Assembly (NCBI RefSeq): GCF_030867095.1
Contig: NC_081828.1
Coordinates: 511,001 to 575,000 of the forward strand
Reading direction: 5' to 3'
DNA length: 64,000 nucleotides
DNA from: Alligator mississippiensis
Taxonomy: Eukaryota > Chordata > Crocodylia > Alligatoridae
Below are positions 1 through 42,430 of the stretch, piece after piece. The notes under the pieces were generated by a model. It was not told where the DNA came from. It was given only the letters and a program-made list of their open reading frames with translations, and ran no database searches. Positions within the stretch are counted from its first letter, which is position 1; every line of letters starts with the position of its first letter. A program made the translations under genes and the position numbers.

Positions 1-340
1 TGGGGCTGGTAGGGACCTCCAGAGGTCACGTCTAGTCCAATCCCTGTCTGAGGCAGGATCAGGTCTGTCCAAACCATAATCTAAACTCTACATAAGACTG
101 CTTTCACGAGCCTAACACCCGAACCTGCCCCAGGGGAACCATGGCAGCCAACATGCTGCTTCTATGAAATGTTGTCGATTTATAAGCTCCAGAGACCCTG
201 GGTAAAGGCCGTGCCCACGCTACAGAGGAATGCAATCTGTCTGTACCAATCTGACAAGGGTAAAATTATTTTCTTACCCTAAATATGACATTGAGGAAAA
301 TAAATAGGAGTGTGGGGCCACTGCTCAACAATTCAGGACA
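1..340 (-). repeat. LINE (CR1-like) 3'-end relic, antisense
   Basis: Starts with the antisense CR1 tail pattern (GGGCTGGTAGGGACCTC) and ends with a TACCCTAAATATGACATTGA stretch. It aligns by eye along most of its length with 10078-10325 and, in a GC-drifted form, with 57270-57425, so it is one dispersed family. It has no coding capacity. Confidence 0.7.
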
Positions 341-348
341 GCTGGTCC

Positions 349-850
349 ATAGATTCATAGATTGTTAAGGGCTGGAAGGGACTTTGTATATCATCGGGTC
401 CAGTCCCCCTACACTAGGCAAGGAAAGACTGCTGGGGTCAAGTGACCCCAGCAAGGTGACTGTCCAGTCTCTTCTTGAAGATTTCCAGGGTAGGTGACTG
501 CACCACCACTGGAGGGAGCTTATTTCACAGTCTGGACACCCTGACAGTGAAGGAGTTTTTCCTGGAATTGAGCCTGAAGCGGCCTTCCAGGAGTTTGTCT
601 CCTTTGCTCCTGGTCTTCCCCAGGGGTGCTGTGGTGAACAGCTGTTCACCAAGTTCTTGATGTACCCCCCTGATGTAGTGGTAAGCCACTACCAAATCCC
701 CTGTCAGCCTTCTTCTCTGTAGGCTGAAGAGGCCCAAGTCCCTCAGCCTCTCCTCGTATGGCTTGCCTTGCAAGTCCCTGATTATACGGGTGGCTCTTCT
801 CTGGACTCTCTCAAGTTTTCCACGTCCTTGTTGAAGTGCGGCACCCAGAA
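349..850 (-). repeat. CR1 LINE 3' end, antisense
   Basis: Begins AGATTCATAGATTG then GGGCTGGAAGGGAC, the reverse of a CR1 3' tail. The minus strand encodes the C-terminal end of CR1 ORF2 (KPYEERLRDLGLFSL, RRLTGDLVVAYHYIRG). It is truncated before the reverse-transcriptase core. Confidence 0.9.
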
Positions 851-869
851 ATGCCAGTTACCAGCACTC

Positions 870-2178
870 GGGAGAAAACTGAATTCCTGAATAGACTACT
901 TTGCTTTGGTCTTTCACCATGCCAAGGGCAAAATCATGCCAGAGCGGGTACAGAATGAGCAGGGCAAGAATGACTGCGTTCCTACTATCATCATTGAACT
1001 GGTGTGTGATCGTTTGAAAAAATTAGACGTATATAAGTCAGCAGGACTGGATGAACTTCATCCGAAGGTACTGAAGCAGCTGGCTGAAGTCTTCGCAGGA
1101 CCACTGGCAAAACTTTTCCAAAACTTGTGGCACCCTGGAGAGGTCCCTGAGGACTGGAAGGGGGCCAATGTTGTGCCCATCTTCAAGAAAGGGAGGACCT
1201 GGGTAACTATAGGCCAGTCAGCCTAACTTCTATCCCAGGGAAGATCCTGGAAAAATTAATCAAGGAGTCTACATGTGATAGGCTTGCAGAAGGTAGGATT
1301 CTGAATGACAGCCAGCATAGCTTCATCACAGGCAGGTCTTGTCTTACCAACCTCATCTCCTTTTACAATCGGGTAACTCACCAGCTGGATAAGGGAGAGG
1401 AGGTTGACATTGTATACCTGGACTTCCAAAAGGCCTTTGATCTACTATCCCACAATGTTCTTGTGATCAGATTGGAGGACTGTGGGCTTAACCATGAGAT
1501 AGTTAGGTGGGTAGGAAGCTGGTTGTGGGGCAGGACCCAGAGAGTTTCATTGAATGGATCTGTGTTGTCTTGGTGAGAAGTGGCCAGTGGTGTCCCACAG
1601 GGGTCGGTGCTTGGTCAGTGCTTTTCAACATCTTTATCAATGATTTGGATGTGGGGGTGAAGAGCTCACTGGCCAAGTTCATGGATGACACCAAGTTATG
1701 GGGAAGTGTGATCATGCTTGAAGATAGCCTGCAGATACAGGCAGAGCTAGACAGGCTGGCAAGTTGGGTGGATTGGAATCAAATTAAGTTCAACGTCAAA
1801 AAATGTAAAGTGCTCCACCTGGGGGCAAAAACCCCCCAACACACCTACAGGCTTGGCAACACCAAGCTGACCAGCACCATGAATGAAAGGGACCTGGGGG
1901 TAACAATAGACCACAGTATGAAAATGAGCTGGCAGCGTGACGCTGTAGCCAGTGGGGCAAATAATACCCTGGCGTGCATCAATCAATGCATCTCCAGCAA
2001 AACTAGGGAAGTGATTCTTCCACTCTACTTGGCATTGGTGAGAAGGCAGCTGGTGTACTGCATCCAGTACTGGGCGCTGCACTTCAACAAGGATGTGGTA
2101 AAGCTTGAGAGAGTCCAGAGAAGGGCTACCCGTATGATCAGAAACTTGCATGGCAAGCCATACAAGGAAATGGCTTAG
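870..2178 (+). repeat. CR1 LINE fragment, sense, reverse transcriptase domain (decayed)
   Basis: Contains RT-domain strings in three frames: DELHPKVLKQLAE, FITGRSCLTNLISF, VYLDFQKAFD and LFNIFINDLD. The catalytic box reads FMDD at 1678-1689 instead of FADD. Frameshifts near 1215 and in the 1500s mark it as dead. The 3' end is cut off at AKPYKEMA near 2178, where a second element begins. Confidence 0.88.
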
Positions 2179-5100
2179 CGACCTAAGAATTGGAGAGAAG
2201 CCGGGTGACGGTGACCATGAGTTGATCACTTTCACTATCCATCGCAAGGCTGGCAAGTCAGCCAGCAATGTAGTAGTCTTTGACTTCAGGAAACCTGACT
2301 TTCATAAGCTCAGGAGGCTGTTCTTGAAGCCCTAAGGGGCCATGATTTCACAGGGAGGGGAGTTCATGATGAGTGGTTGCTCCTTAAGGAAGCAATCCTA
2401 GAAGCACAAGGGGAGTCCATCCCAACCTGTAGAAAAGGTTGTAAAAGGGCTCAACAGGGAACTCATGGACCTCCTATGTCTAAAAAGAGGCTTATAAAGG
2501 ATGGAAGACTGGAAACACCACTAAGGAGGTGTATTCTGCACTCGTCCGCACATGTAGGGAACAAACTAGGAAAGCCAAGGCTACAACTGACTTGGATGAC
2601 TACACAGTCCGGTAGGTGGCGAATTGGCTAGAGGGTCGCACCCAGAGAGTCGTGGTGGATGGGTCGGTCTCGACCTGGAAGGGTGTGGGCAGTGGGGTCC
2701 CGCAGGGCTCGGTCCTTGGACCGATACTCTTCAATATCTTCATCAGCGACTTGGACGAGGGAGCGAAGTGTACTTTGTCCAAGTTTGCGGATGACACAAA
2801 ACTGTGGGGAGAGGCGGACACGCCGGAGGGCAGGGAACAGCTGCAGGCAGACCTGGACAGGTTGGACAAATGGGCGGAAAACAACAGAATGCAGTTCAAC
2901 AAGGAGAAATGCAAAGTGCTGCACCTGGGGAGGAAAAATGTCCAGCACACCTACAGCCTAGGAAATGACCTGCTGGGTGGCACGGAAGTGGAAAGGGATC
3001 TGGGAGTCCTAGTGGACTCCAAGATGAACATGAGCCAGCAGTGTGACGAAGCCATCAGAAAAGCCAATGGCACTTTATCGTGCATCAGCAGATGCATGAC
3101 GAATAGGTCCAAGGAGGTGATACTTCCCCTCTATCGGGCGCTGGTCAGACCGCAGTTGGAGTACTGCGTGCGATTCTGGGTGCCGCAATTCAAGAGGGAT
3201 GCGGATAACCTGGAGAGGGTCCAGAGAAGGGCCACTCGTATGGTTAAGGGCTTGCAGGCCAAGCCCTATGAGGAGAGACTGGGGCACCTGGACCTCTTCA
3301 GCCTCCGCAAGAGAAGGCTGAGGCGACCTTGTGGCTGCCTATAAGTTCATCACGGGGGCACAGAAGGGAATTGGTGAGGTTTTATTCACCAAGGCGCCTC
3401 TGGGGGTTACAAGAAATAATGGCCACAAGCTAGCAGAGAGCAGATTTAGACTGGACATTAGGAAGAACTTCCTCACAGTTCGAGTGGCCAAGGTCTGGAA
3501 CGGGCTCCCAAGGGAGGTGGTGCTCTTCCCTACCCTGGGGGTCTTCAAGAGGAGGTTAGATAGGCATCTAGCTGGGGTCATCTAGACCCAGCACTCTTTC
3601 CTGCTTATGCAGGGGGTCGGACTCGATGATCTATTGAAGTCCCTTCTGACCTTAGCATCTATGAATCTAAAACTGAACTCCAACTGGCTACACAAATCAA
3701 GGACAATAAAAAGTCCTTCTTCAGATATATGGGGAGTCGAAAGAAAAACAAGGGTAACTTTGGACACCTGCTAAACTGGCTGGGGCAGCTGACTACCAAC
3801 ACCCAGGAAAAAGCCAATCTGCTTAATGATTACTTTGCGTTGTTTTTTTACCAGCCCAGAGAGACCACCCTACCTAACATGATATGGGTTGACCAGGGTG
3901 AGGGTGAATATATACCCATCATTGTCATGGATCTTTTATGGGAACATCTTGAGAGGCTGGACCCCTGCAGATCAGCTGGTCTGGATAGATTGCACCCAAG
4001 AGTGCTAAAGGAACTGGCAGACATCATAGCACAGCCACTGGCAAGGATATTTGAGAACTCCATGGCACTTGGGCAATTTACCTGAAGATTGAAAGCGGGC
4101 CAGTATGGTGCCCATCTTCAAGAAAGGGAGGAAAGAAGACCTGGGAAACTACAGGCCAGTCAGTTTGACCTTGATCCCTGGGAAGTTTTTGGGAAAAAAA
4201 ATATCAAAGAAACCATTCTTGACAGGTTAAGAGAAGGCAACATTCTGAGGGATAGCCAGCATGGGTTTGTTGTGGGTAGGTCTTGCTTGACCAATCTCAT
4301 TTCCTTCCATGACCAGGTGATGTATCACCTGGAAAAAAGGGAAGAGGTTGATATCATATAGTTGGACTTTCAAAAAAGCCTTTGACCTGGTGTCCCATGA
4401 TGTCCTGATAGAAAAATTGGGCAACTGTGGCCTTGACCACTCCACAGTCCAATGGCTGGGGAACTGGCTCCAAGATTGCCCCAGAGGGTGGTAGTTGATG
4501 GAACCAAATCAACATGGCACTCGGTGAATAGTGGTGCCCCCAAGGCTCCGTTCTCAGACCTGTACTCTTTAACGTCTCTATAAACAATCAGGACACTGGT
4601 GTCAGAAACGGACTGGCTAAGTTCGCTGATGACATCAAACTTTGGGGAAGAGTATCCATGAGGACAGGCTGGTGATCCAGGCCAACCTCAGTAGGCTTGC
4701 AAGGTGGGTGGATGAAAACTTTATGGCATTCAATATGAAGAAATGCAAGGTGCTCCACCTTGGGTTGGGGTTGGGGTTGGGGGGTGCGAAACCCACATCA
4801 CAGTTTATAGGCTCAGCAGTGCTACACTCACTTGCACCACGGCCAAAAGAGACTCAGGGCCATGAATTACCACAAGATAAACACCAGCCACTAATGTGAT
4901 ACTGCAGCTGGCAAAGCAAACAAAACTCTGGCTTGCATCTATCGATGCATCTCGAGCAAGACCCAGGATGTCATCCTCCCGCTGTACTTGGTCTTGGTGA
5001 GGCCGCAGCTGGAGTACTGTGTCTAATTCTGGGCTCCACAACTCAGGAAGGACGTGGAGAAGCTTGAAAGAGTCCAGAGGAGAGCCACACATGATCAGAG

Positions 5101-5523
5101 GGCAGGAGAACAGGCCTTATGAAGAGAGGCTGCGAGCTATGGGACTCTTCAGCCTGGAGAAGCGCAGGCTCAGGAGTGACTTGGTGGCAGCCTATAAGCA
5201 CATAAGGGGTGTGCATCAGGATCTGGGGGAATGACTGTTCACCAGAGCACTCCAAGGGATGACAAGGTCCGACGGTCACAAACTGGAAGATCATTTTAGG
5301 CTGGACACAAGGAAAAACTTGTTTACCATCTGAGTCCCCAGGGCCTGGAACAAACTCCCCCACAGGTGGTGCAAGCACCTACTCTGGACACTTTCAAGAA
5401 ACATTTGGACATTTATCTTGCCGGGATCCTTTGACCCTAGCTGGCTTCCTGCCCCTTGGGCAGGGGGCTGGACCCGATAATCTTACGAGGTCCCTTCCAG
5501 CCCTAACGTGTATGAAATCTATG
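2179..5523 (+). repeat. Older CR1 LINE, sense, split by a nested insertion
   Basis: The left part (2179-2590) encodes the linker between endonuclease and RT (ITFTIHRKAG, NVVVFDFRKPDFHKLRR). The right part (3671-5523) resumes with KDNKKSFFRYMGSRKKNKGN, then RT strings (RLHPRVLKELAD, GRSCLTNLISFHDQV), FADD at 4622-4633 and a CR1 tail ending CTATGAAA near 5523. The middle 2591-3670 is a younger CR1. A GGTTGG-type microsatellite sits at about 4762-4785. Several frameshifts are present. Confidence 0.85.
2591..3670 (+). repeat. Younger 5'-truncated CR1 inserted in the older CR1
   Basis: Starts inside the RT domain (DYTVR, then a TAG where Trp is expected, VANWLEGRTQRVVVDGS). It keeps an intact FADD (2784-2795) and a 242-codon open stretch, then the 3' end GGGGGTCGGACTCGATGATC and ATCTATGAATCTA. 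AACTGA occurs at both edges (2585-2590 and 3671-3676), a candidate target-site duplication. Confidence 0.85.
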
Positions 5524-5912
5524 AAAGGCTGAGGGCCTTGGGACTCTTCAGCCTAAAAAAGACAAGGCTGAGAGGGGACTTCATAGCAACTTACTGCTAC
5601 ATCAGGTGTACATCAAGGGCTCAGTGAACAACTGTTCACCAGGGCACCCTTGGGGAAAACCAGGAGTAATGGCCACAAACTCCTGGAAGACTGTTTCGGG
5701 CTCACGAGTAGGAAAAACCGCACAGCTAGGGTGTCCAGACCATAGAAAAGCTCCCTCCAGAGGTGGTGCAATCGCCTACCCTGGAAATCTTCAAAACGAG
5801 ACTGATGGTCACCTTGCTGGGGTCACCTGACCCCAGTTGTCTTTTCTGCTTCGTGCAGAGGGCTGGACCAAATGATCTTCTGAGGTCCTTTCCAGCCTCG
5901 CAATCTATGAAT
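5524..5912 (+). repeat. CR1 LINE 3' end, sense
   Basis: A third CR1 tail directly follows the previous one. It opens with AGGCTGAGGGCCTTGGGACT (ORF2 C-terminal end) and closes with CCAGCCTCGCAATCTATGAA. Confidence 0.88.
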
Positions 5913-5984
5913 GGGTCTGACCTTGAGCAGACAGACAAGACCCTCTAGCCAGGAACCTCTAGCTTTGCTCCTAGGAGGTGAATT

Positions 5985-7062
5985 GGCACAACCCAGTTGA
6001 AGTTCCCAGCCTTAGCTGTAGCTAACGCCCAGTGCCCTTGACATAGTGGCTGTCCAACCTCTTCTTGAACACCTCCAGTGATGGAGAGTCTGCATCTGTC
6101 CTAGACATTTATTCCACTGCCTCCCTGTTCTAACAGGGAAGAATTTTTTCCGGATCTCCAATCTAAGCCTGCTTTGCTGCAACTTTCAGTCATTGGTCCA
6201 TGCCCTGCTCTCTGCAGCAAGAAAGAGAGGTTACTTTCCCTCTTCTCCATGGCAGCCCTTCAAGTATTTGCAGACTGCTATCAAGTCTCCTCTTAAGTGC
6301 CTTTTCTGCAAGCTGAACATGCCCAGCTCCTTCAGCCTCTCCTATGACTTGCCTTTCAAGCCCTCAATCATCTTTGTTGCCAATTCTAACTTCTCCATTG
6401 TCCATTTTAAAACGTGGACCCCAAAGCTGGACGCGGTATCCAGATGAGGCTGACCAGTGCCAAGTATAGGGGCACAGTCACCTCCTGTATCTTGCATTTA
6501 ACACTTCTGTTGATACAGCCCAAACCGCATTGGTCTTTTGTACGGCTGCATCGTACCGCAAACTCATGTTGAGTCTGTTCTCTACCAAGACTCAGAAGTG
6601 CTTTTCCACAGAGCTGCATCCAGCCAGGTACACCCCCCACCTCCCTGTTTTTTATTTGCCCCTTGCTTTTGTCCACAGTGAACTTCATCCCATTAGCTCC
6701 AGCCCAGCTTTCCAGTCTATCGAGATCCTTCTGAACTGCATTCGCATCCTCCACAATCCTTTCCAATTTCATGTCATCCACAGACTTGCTCCAGTTCTCT
6801 GTACCAGCATCCAATTCATTAATAAACACGTTGAACAGCCCCAGCCCTAGGACAGACCCCTGTGGGACTCGACTCAAAACCTCCTGCCCCTCTGACATGG
6901 ACCCATTAACGATTACCCTTTGCTTGTGGCTACTGAGCTAGTTATCTGTTCACCTTCTAGTAGTTTTGTCCTGCCCACATTTCTCCAATTTGTTTATGAA
7001 GAAGTCAAATGGGACCTTGTCAGAACCCTTGGTGAAGTCCACATACAGAAGTCCCACCACAT
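5985..7062 (-). repeat. LINE fragment, antisense, different CR1-like subfamily
   Basis: The minus strand encodes RT strings from about 7062 downwards: YVDFTKGSDKVPFD, SRVPQGSVLGLGLFNVFINE, SVDDMKLERI (SVDD for FADD) and DRLESWAGANGMKF, then the C-terminal part near 6000-6400. It has frameshifts and is 5'-truncated at about 7062, where a sense CR1 starts. Confidence 0.82.
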
Positions 7063-8163
7063 CCTCATTAAAAAACTAGGCATCGGTGCCTACGCAGTCA
7101 GATGGATTGCAAATTGGCTGAAGGGTCGTACTCAGAGGGTGGTGGTGGACGGGTCATATTCGACCTGGGGGGAAGTGGGCAGTGGAGTCCCCCAGGGCTT
7201 GGTCCTTGGGCCCGCACTGTTCAATTTCTTTATCAGCGATTTGGACGACAGGGTGAAAAGCAACCTGTTCAAATTTGCTGATGATACCAAAATTTGGAGA
7301 GAGATGGGCATGCTACTAGGAAGGGAAAGACTGCAGAAAGACCTGGATAGGTTGCAGAGGTGGGCTAACAAAAACAGGATGCGTTTCAATACGGACAAGT
7401 GCAGGGTGCTGGACTTGGGCAGTAGTAACCGGCAGCACACTTATAAGATGGGAAACTCCCTTCTTGAGAGCATGGAGGCAGAAAGGGATCTTGGAGTCAT
7501 CACTGACTCCAAGATGAACATGGGCCGACAATGCGAGGTCACAGTCGGCAGGGCCAACCGGACCCTATCGTGCATCCACAGGTGCATCTCAAGTAGGGCC
7601 AAGGAGGTGATCCTCCCCCTCTACGTGACACTGGTCAGGCCACAGCTGGAGTACTGTGTCCAGTTCTGGGCGCCGCACTTCAAGAGGGATGTGGACAACA
7701 TTGAGAGGGTCCAGAGGAGGCCACCCGCATGATCTGGGGACAGCAGGGCAGACCCTACAATGAGAGGCTACGGGACCTGAACCTGTTCAGCCTTCACAAG
7801 AGAAGGCTGAGGGGGGACCTGGTGACCGTCTATAAACTCACTAGGGGGGACCAGAAAGGTTTGGGGGAGACCTTGTTTCCCCTAGCGCCCCCCGGGATAA
7901 CAAGGAATAATGGCTACAAGTTGTTGGAGAGTAGGTTCAGATTAGACATCCGTAAGAACTACTTCACAGTCAGGGCGGCTAGGATCTGGAACCAACTTCC
8001 AAGGGAAGTGGTGCTGGCTCCTACCCTGGGGGTCTTTAAGAAGCTGCTTGATGCCTACCTGACTTGGGGTCATTTGAGCCCAGTTTTCCTCCTGCCCAGG
8101 CAGGGGGTCGGACTTGAAGATCTACAAGGTCCCTTCCGACCTGATTTCTATGATTCTATGATA
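7056..8163 (+). repeat. CR1 LINE, sense, 5'-truncated, fairly young
   Basis: Starts in the RT domain at HHILIKKLGIGAYAVRW and runs open to 7732 through GSGVPQGLVLGPALFNFFIS and FADD (7274-7285). A single-base deletion near 7720 shifts the frame. The C-terminal end continues in the next frame (GRPYNERLRDLNLFSLHKRR) and the tail ends CTATGATTCTATGATAAG near 8163. Confidence 0.9.
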
Positions 8164-8995
8164 AGTCCTCAGAAGCACGTTCCCTCCTATCTTTGCTCGG
8201 GGCTCCGCAAGCACAGCAGGGGAGGCGGGTCCCCTATCCCTGCTCCTGGCTGGTGTTGCAGCTGGCAGTGCAGCCAATGGTCAGGTTTGGGACATCCTCC
8301 AATGCTTGGAGGGGGAACAGCGCCTGGTAGGGAGCTGGCAGGCCTGTTGCCTGGGGGCTCTGGGCAGAATGAGGACCAGGGAACTCTACCTGGAGTGTAA
8401 AGCTGCTGCTGACTTGTCTCCCTGGGGAGTGGCAAAGGACTAGCGGGGAGGGGAGCTCTTCCTGAGAACTGAGCCAGCCCTGCCTGTGAGGCCCCAAGTC
8501 TTGGGAAAGCACAGCTCAGCTTCTGGTGCCTTGGCATTTCCCATAGGCACATGACCACTGGGCTTTGTGGAGGGCTGTGTCCTTACCGTGGGGTCTGGCC
8601 CTGTTGATGGTGGGTCCCGGCTGAGCTGGGGCTAATTGATCTGCCAGCAAGCCTGGGAATGGGAGCTAGAAGTGCCTGTTAGGGCTCCTGCAGCCTGGGG
8701 GCAGGCCAAGGATCCCACTGCACAAGGAGTCTGTTGATGGCCCTTCCTGCAGGGAGCATGCACTTGCTGTCAGACTCTGCCCTGCCCAGGCTCAGCTCAC
8801 TCTCTGTCCTGTCTCCCCAGCTGCCTTGCCTATGTCCTCCAAGCCAGGGCAGGAATTCCCTGGCTCTGAGCCTGTGCTCAGGGCACCCCCAGGGCCTCTG
8901 CTGCACCATTCCCATGCCTGTGCCCATTCACATGGGCAGTGGCCGGGGCTGCCCCCAGATGATGGCAGGGGCACTCTGCCTGGCTCTCGTTACAG
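8164..8995 (+). other. SZT2 intron sequence just upstream of the first visible exon
   Basis: Unique-looking intronic DNA between the last CR1 and the acceptor at 8994-8995. I see no exon, repeat or structured element in it. Confidence 0.6.
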
Positions 8996-41120
<32,125 letters not shown>

Positions 41121-41690
41121 TGCTCGCGCTAGCACCTCAGAGTGGGACACGGCCCCAGGCCAGCTCCCGTGTGCACCAGGGCTACAGTGGCAGCACGGGA
41201 CTGGCAAAACCTGGGGCTGAGGGGTGCAGGGAGCCTGGCTGCCCCTCGGGCCTCAGCTAATGCCAGCCCCCTGAGGTGTTCCTTGTGGCTGCAGGCGGCT
41301 GCCATTGCACATGGACATGCAAGATGGACAGGGAACGGACATACAGAATGCAGGGAGGCCCCGAGGGTCATAGCTGCCATGCAGCAGAGCCGCTTCGGGG
41401 CCATAGACCCGGCACAACCATGGGCATGCTGGTGAGCTGCCACCAGATGTGGTAGCTGTACCTGTCCCTGCCGCACACTTGGTGATGCAGAGCACTGCAG
41501 CTTCAGCCCAGGCCAGCACTTCCCTGGGGCTCCAGAGCAGACAAAACACTGGAGCAGAGGCGGGAGGGCTGCCCGTGTCGCTGCCTCACCCTGTGCTGGC
41601 ACCAGCAGGTTGTAGGGGCAGCCCTAGGCTGTATCAAGGAGCAGTGTGGGGGTATCTGTACAATAAACTGCAGCAGACAGCAAGCACCTG
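41121..41690 (+). other. SZT2: SZT2 3' UTR with polyadenylation signal
   Basis: About 540 nt follow the SZT2 stop before a consensus AATAAA at 41662-41667. Cleavage is expected 10-30 nt later. There is no long ORF and no recognised repeat in the stretch. The end is an estimate from the signal alone. Confidence 0.75.
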
Positions 41691-42360
41691 CTTCTGCCTC
41701 ACGCTTCTGCCGTGGCAGGAGGCTGGGGCCCAGAGCTTGCAGAAGCAGCCACTTGCCTCCCAGCTGGGAGGGCCAGGGCCACAGCCCTGCTCGGGACCCT
41801 GCAACCATCCACCCACCTCAGCCCTGGCTCCCTACACCCAGCCAGGCACAAGCCTGGTGGTGGCGGCAGCAGCTGGGGTAAGACTAAGCTGAGCTGCTGC
41901 TGATACAGCTCAGGAGTGGGGGCTGTGGCCAAAGCAGCACTAGGTGTGGGCACATGGAGGGGCTTCCCCAGGGCAGGGAGCTGGCAGCCTGTCCTGGCCC
42001 CAGCAGCCACTCGAACACAGGCTGCCAGCTGCAGCTCCAGGGCCCTGCGGGAAGCAGCTCCCTGCAGCAAGGGCCAAGGGTGAAGTGGCCCAGGAGCAGA
42101 GCAGGGCTCGGATGCTGCTGAGAGTTGGCTCTGGGGCAGGGACTGGCCGTGTGGGGATAAGCATGGCCTGGTTAGGGGCCTGCATGGGGCCTGGGGCTTC
42201 ATGTAGGCTCCACAGCCCCCAGGGAGGCAGCCAGGCAGCTCTGCCTGGTGGTCTGGGCCACGCTGCCCAGCACAAGTCCTCCCCCTGGCACCTGTTGTGG
42301 TAGGAACACCCCGGCTTTGCCCCCACCCCAGCCGTGCCCAGGACAAATGCTCCTGAGTCC
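41691..42360. other. Short intergenic gap between convergent SZT2 and HYI
   Basis: Roughly 0.7 kb of GC-rich sequence separates the inferred SZT2 and HYI 3' ends. I see no gene, repeat family or structured RNA in it. The tail-to-tail arrangement is the same as in mammals (established synteny). Confidence 0.6.
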
Positions 42361-42376
42361 CAGCTTTTGCTTGTGT

Positions 42377-42382
42377 TTTATT
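42377..42382 (-). terminator. HYI: HYI polyadenylation signal
   Basis: TTTATT on the + strand reads AATAAA on the HYI strand, about 50 nt past the HYI stop codon. This gives a very short 3' UTR. Confidence 0.75.
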
Positions 42383-42430
42383 GTGCCTGTGCCTGCAGTG
42401 CGGGGGTCCTGGGCCACTGGCCACCAGCCC

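Noticed and set aside
2616-3344. 242-codon reverse transcriptase frame as a host gene
   Set aside because: It is the ORF2 part of a 5'-truncated CR1 LINE with a TAG just upstream and a frameshift downstream, not a host gene or active element.
6920-7732. 270-codon reverse transcriptase frame as an intact gene
   Set aside because: Its first part is antisense sequence of another LINE, and the true CR1 part is frameshifted by a one-base deletion near 7720.
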